Origin: Treponema sp.
GTDB lineage: Bacteria; Spirochaetota; Spirochaetia; Treponematales; Breznakiellaceae
Length of the DNA: 9,720 nt
Direction of reading: 5' to 3'
Assembly (NCBI GenBank): GCA_031281685.1
Contig: JAITFA010000113.1
Span: 1-9,720 of the forward strand
This document shows positions 6,999 to 9,720 of the stretch, in pieces; position 1 is the first letter of the stretch; each line of letters opens with the position of its first letter. The position numbers and the translations under genes were made by a program. Under the pieces are notes generated by a model that made no database searches, was not told the origin of the DNA, and saw only the letters and a program-made list of their open reading frames with translations.

Positions 6999-8072
6999 TT
7001 AAACAAAGCGCACGTTGCTGCTTGCGCCGGCGGCTGGTTCCACGCGCCCGATTTCCCAGACCGGCTGTCCCTGCTTGCCGATATAGGCAATTGCCTGAGC
7101 CACGTCAGCCTTGTCAACCGCGATGACGAAACCAATGCCCATGTTGAAGGTGTTAAACATGAGTTTGTTCAGGGCTGGGTCTGTTTCAAGTAGCGCCTTG
7201 CCATCGGCGCTACTGCCAGCAACACCAGAGGCAATGCGGAAGAAGATACGCGGGATATGCCAGCTTCCGTTGGTGATGAGCGCGTCAAAGGTTTGAGCGC
7301 CGAACATACGCGGGATATTCTCGTAAAATCCGCCGCCAGTGATATGTGCCGCGCCGTGTATCTCGATCTGATTCAGCAGACCAAGCACGGATTTGACATA
7401 GAGCCGCGTGGGTTCCAGCAGAGTCAAGCCGACGTTTCGGCCATCAAAGTCTTCTGTGGCAAAGTTGGGCAGCGCCTTGCGAATAAGGCTGAAGCCGCTT
7501 GAGTGTGGTCCCGAAGACGCGATGCCCAGAAGCGCGTCGCCAGCCATCACCTTGCTGCCGTCTATGATTTTTTCGCGGTCAACTATGCCTACACAGAAGC
7601 CCGCAATGTCATATTTGCCTTCTTCGTAGAACCCGGGCATCTCGGCGGTCTCACCGCCAAGCAAGACACTGTTGGTTTCGCAGCACGCCTCGACAACGCC
7701 GCTGACTAGCGAAGCGGCTACGTCAGCGTCAAGTTTGCCACAGGCGATGTAGTCAAGGAAGAAAAGCGGCTTTGCCCCGTGGCAAAGCACGTCGTTGACG
7801 CACATGGCAACACAATCAATGCCGACCGTATCGTACTTCTTCATACGGAACGCCAGTTCCAGCTTAGTGCCAACGCCGTCAGTACCGGAAACCAGAACCG
7901 GCTCCTTCATACCCGCGCTCGCGGCGATAATCTCTTTCAGGGAGAACATTCCCGCGAAACTCCCAATGCTGTTAAGCGTGGCGCTGTTCTTCGTTGCTTC
8001 CGCCAGCCGCCGATACCTGCTCACCGCCCGATAGCCTTCCTCAATGTTGACTCCGGCTTGTTTATAATCCAT
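6999..8072 (-). CDS. purM: Phosphoribosylformylglycinamidine cyclo-ligase (AIR synthetase)
   Basis: A 357-residue cytosolic enzyme that closes FGAM to 5-aminoimidazole ribonucleotide using ATP, the fifth step of de novo purine synthesis. The length matches bacterial PurM. Signature segments: YRxxG-type N-terminal helix region, DGVGTK (65-70), MCVNDVLCHGA (90-100), GGETAEMPG (139-147) and HITGGGFYEN (243-252), all with the expected glycines and acidic residues of the PurM ATP-binding superfamily. The start is secure: AGGAG (8079-8083) lies 6 bases upstream of the ATG. No other pur gene is in view. The nearest same-strand neighbour is the fucosidase 46 bp upstream, an unusual partner. The gene reads as complete and functional. 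Confidence 0.96.
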   Translation of the reverse strand: MDYKQAGVNIEEGYRAVSRYRRLAEATKNSATLNSIGSFAGMFSLKEIIAASAGMKEPVLVSGTDGVGTKLELAFRMKKYDTVGIDCVAMCVNDVLCHGAKPLFFLDYIACGKLDADVAASLVSGVVEACCETNSVLLGGETAEMPGFYEEGKYDIAGFCVGIVDREKIIDGSKVMAGDALLGIASSGPHSSGFSLIRKALPNFATEDFDGRNVGLTLLEPTRLYVKSVLGLLNQIEIHGAAHITGGGFYENIPRMFGAQTFDALITNGSWHIPRIFFRIASGVAGSSADGKALLETDPALNKLMFNTFNMGIGFVIAVDKADVAQAIAYIGKQGQPVWEIGRVEPAAGASSNVRFV

Positions 8073-8118
8073 AGCTTACTCCTGTATGATTATTGGTGTT
8101 CGCGTCTGCTTGTCCAGT

Positions 8119-9339
8119 TCAGGTGCAATAGACCGTAAAGCCCGTGATCCGCTCTGGTTTGGAGACGAGAAGCTCGATTTTCTGTGTAAGAAAGGGTGGA
8201 AACTGGCAGATCGCCTTGTGTCCGATAGTTCGCCCCTCGTATATCGTGATGGGAGCGCCGTAAGTGTAGGGGTATGCCCGCAGGGTGAACGCTTCAACCG
8301 GGTCTTCGTGGACAAGCGACTCAGTGAGTATCACATGACTGACAAGCGCGGGCTTGCTGCTTGTAAACACAAGACAGTCGTGATCCCGCGCTTGTGCGCC
8401 GGCCAAAGGCGAGGCGAAACGCCGCTGGATTTCAGCGCCGAATTCCAGCAAGCGCAGACGGTCAGCCTCAGGCAAAAGCCCGCGCCGGTCAGGACCGATG
8501 TTGATAAGCAGGTTCGCGCCTCTGCCCACTGAGTAGTAATAGATGCCCATAAGTTCCTCAACGCTTTTCACGGTACACTCATCGGTATCGCTGTAAAACC
8601 AGTTGTGCAGTCTCATGCGGAAATCGCACTCGGCGGGCAAAAAGCGCCGCTCCGCGAGGGGCTGCATATCGTCTGTCTGTACTGAAAACTCGGTTGCGTC
8701 AACAATGTTGCGGTTGGGGCTGTGCGCGTAACCAGACTCATTGCCGATCCAGCGGATGTCAGGGTCAACCGGGCCGAAGATGAGGATATTGGGCTGGAGC
8801 CGCCGAATCTCGGCGATGATGCGCCCCCAGTCATACTCATGCCCCTCGGAGCCGCAGCCGTCAAACCAGAGGTAATCAATGGCGCCGTAGCCAGTGAGCA
8901 GTTCGCTCACCTGATTGATGAAATACTCGTCATAGTCCTTATGTTCCTGGTCTTTGGAGCCAAATTCCGCTGGTGAGTAATAGAGACCAATCTTGATGCC
9001 GTACTGACGGCAGGCGTCGCAAAAGTTTTGCACCACGTCGCCGTTGCCGTTTTCCCACGGCGTGTTAGCGACCGAATAGGCTGTATACTTTGACGGCCAG
9101 TTGGCAAAGCCGTCGTGGTGCTTGCACACGAGGATCGCGTATTTGAACCCCGCGTCCTTTGCCGCGCCAATCCATTGAGCGCAGTCCAGTTTCACGGGCT
9201 TGAAGCTGGACAGGGACATTTCCTTCATATCCCAATCCTGATGTCCTTCGTAAAACGTGCGTATGCCAAAGTGGAAGAATACACCCAGTTCCCAATCCAT
9301 GAAAGCGCGCTGTTTCTCTGTTGGTATAAGTTTATTCAT
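8119..9339 (-). CDS. GH29-family alpha-L-fucosidase
   Basis: A 406-residue glycoside hydrolase that should release alpha-L-fucose from glycans, as found in host mucins and plant polysaccharides. There is a clear GH29 pattern: GVFFHFG (19-25), KHHDGFANWPS (73-83), YYSPAEF, the nucleophile motif YLWFDG with Asp160, and the late core motif RGANLLINIGP (273-283). A C-terminal beta-rich region after about residue 310 ends in ITGFTVYCT, like the fucosidase accessory sandwich. No signal peptide is seen, so it is probably cytosolic and would act on imported oligosaccharides. The frame extends to a TTG at 9375, but that codon lies inside a candidate -35 box, so ATG 9339 is preferred. No Shine-Dalgarno precedes it. 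It lies 46 bp upstream of purM on the same strand, and no fucose-utilisation genes are adjacent. Family confident, start less so. Confidence 0.9.
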   Translation of the reverse strand: MNKLIPTEKQRAFMDWELGVFFHFGIRTFYEGHQDWDMKEMSLSSFKPVKLDCAQWIGAAKDAGFKYAILVCKHHDGFANWPSKYTAYSVANTPWENGNGDVVQNFCDACRQYGIKIGLYYSPAEFGSKDQEHKDYDEYFINQVSELLTGYGAIDYLWFDGCGSEGHEYDWGRIIAEIRRLQPNILIFGPVDPDIRWIGNESGYAHSPNRNIVDATEFSVQTDDMQPLAERRFLPAECDFRMRLHNWFYSDTDECTVKSVEELMGIYYYSVGRGANLLINIGPDRRGLLPEADRLRLLEFGAEIQRRFASPLAGAQARDHDCLVFTSSKPALVSHVILTESLVHEDPVEAFTLRAYPYTYGAPITIYEGRTIGHKAICQFPPFLTQKIELLVSKPERITGFTVYCT

Positions 9340-9345
9340 GTTACG

Positions 9346-9375
9346 ACAATACGGCGTCTGGAACAGCAAATTCAA
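9346..9375 (-). promoter_or_regulatory. Candidate promoter of the fucosidase gene
   Basis: On the minus strand TTGAAT (9370-9375) and TATTGT (9346-9351) are 18 bp apart, each with 4 of 6 matches to the sigma70 consensus. The -10 ends 6 bases before ATG 9339, so transcription would begin at or beside the start codon. That fits the missing Shine-Dalgarno and a leaderless mRNA. The boxes are weak, so this is tentative. Confidence 0.3.
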
Positions 9376-9388
9376 GTCGTCTCTGGGC

Positions 9389-9412
9389 AGCGGCGTTTAT
9401 TGCGTCGCCGCT
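9389..9412. other. 7-bp inverted repeat upstream of the fucosidase
   Basis: AGCGGCG (9389-9395) pairs with CGCCGCT (9406-9412) around a 10-base centre. It sits between the candidate promoter and the repeat array. It could be an operator or a terminator-like stem closing the repeat region. There is only a short T-run on the plus strand. Confidence 0.35.
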
Positions 9413-9431
9413 TTCGAGTGGTTTCGGGTGT

Positions 9432-9720
9432 CAGACGTTGGTGCCAGAGACAGAGGTGTCAGAGACATTGGTGCTAGAGACGCGGTGTCAGCCAAGCAGT
9501 ATCGGGTGCCAGTGACATTGGTACCAGAGACGGGGTGTCAGCCGAGCAGTATCGGGTGCCAGAGACATTGGTACCAGAGACGCAGTGGCTTATGAGGTGT
9601 CAGACGTTGGTGTCAGAGACGTGGTGTCAACCGAGCAGTATCGGGCGTCAGAGACGTTGGTGCCAGAGACGCGGTGTCAGCCGAGAGCAGTATCGGGTGT
9701 CAGAGACGCAGTGGCTTATG
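9432..9720 (+). repeat. Right array of GTGTCAGAGAC repeats with 50-bp higher-order period
   Basis: CAGAGAC-type heptamers start at 9445, 9460, 9475, 9510, 9525, 9560, 9575, 9614, 9649, 9664 and 9701, with shortened CAGACG forms at 9432 and 9601. Steps alternate mainly 15 and 35 bp, giving a 50-bp unit: two GGTGCCAGAGAC-type units and a GTGTCAGCCGAGCAGTATC linker. A 20-base segment, CAGAGACGCAGTGGCTTATG, occurs at 9575-9594 and again at 9701-9720. The array continues past the window edge. Open frames through it translate the repeat and are not called as genes. Confidence 0.85.

Noticed and set aside
8089..8116. Possible purM promoter (TGGACA, 16 bp, AATAAT on the minus strand)
   Set aside because: The predicted start would fall within the purM ribosome site (8079-8083), so the transcript would lack a full Shine-Dalgarno. 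Read-through from the fucosidase is at least as likely.
8086..8532. 148-codon plus-strand frame
   Set aside because: It is wholly antisense to the confidently identified fucosidase C-terminal region and has no recognisable motifs.
9115..9595. Two overlapping plus-strand frames running from the fucosidase gene into the right repeat array
   Set aside because: They are antisense to the GH29 gene and then translate the repeat; no recognisable domain.
9432..9720. CRISPR-like array
   Set aside because: Units are degenerate, spacing alternates 15/35 bp, and the linkers are themselves repeated rather than unique spacers. No cas gene is present.

Overview
The window looks like chromosomal DNA of a spirochaete, most likely a Treponema-type or other host-associated Spirochaetia. 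The evidence is a BMP-family (TmpC/PnrA-like) binding protein, a TPR lipoprotein with a relaxed lipobox, fairly GC-rich coding sequence and long repeat-filled spacers. No rRNA or other phylogenetic marker is present, so this placement is inference. All six or seven substantial genes belong to recognisable families. I see no phage, transposase, CRISPR array, toxin-antitoxin or defence module.

Layout: positions 1-435 hold no convincing gene. They contain a group of palindromes (45-127), a candidate extended -10 promoter (170-178), an array of short degenerate repeats (about 190-340) and a terminator-like hairpin (354-375). A plus-strand pair follows: a TPR lipoprotein (436-1917) and, 3 bp later, a TraB/PrgY-family membrane protein (1921-3117). 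A 437-bp spacer between convergent genes (3118-3554) holds a strong hairpin, a second, decayed copy of the short-repeat family and a separate 21-bp tandem repeat. Next is a minus-strand META/HslJ-like secreted protein (3555-4013) with a good promoter and RBS, divergent from a BMP-family solute-binding protein (4159-5268) that ends at a textbook terminator. A plus-strand acyl-CoA synthetase (5353-6990) converges, with an 8-bp gap, on minus-strand purM (6999-8072). Upstream of purM on the same strand lies a GH29 alpha-L-fucosidase (8119-9339). The window ends in a third, well-preserved repeat array (9432-9720) that runs off the edge.

How the genes relate: the TPR/TraB pair is probably one transcript, and fucosidase-purM may be another. 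BMP protein, purM, acyl-CoA synthetase and fucosidase point to uptake of host- or gut-derived nutrients (nucleosides, fucosylated glycans, fatty acids) plus core purine synthesis, but apart from strand and spacing nothing ties them into one pathway.

The least ordinary content is non-coding. One family of 11-15-bp degenerate units (core GTGTCAGAGAC, an imperfect dyad) appears in three spacers. At the right edge it is organised with alternating 15- and 35-bp steps, giving a 50-bp higher-order unit. In the two arrays that lie upstream of genes, the repeat has the same polarity relative to the gene it precedes.
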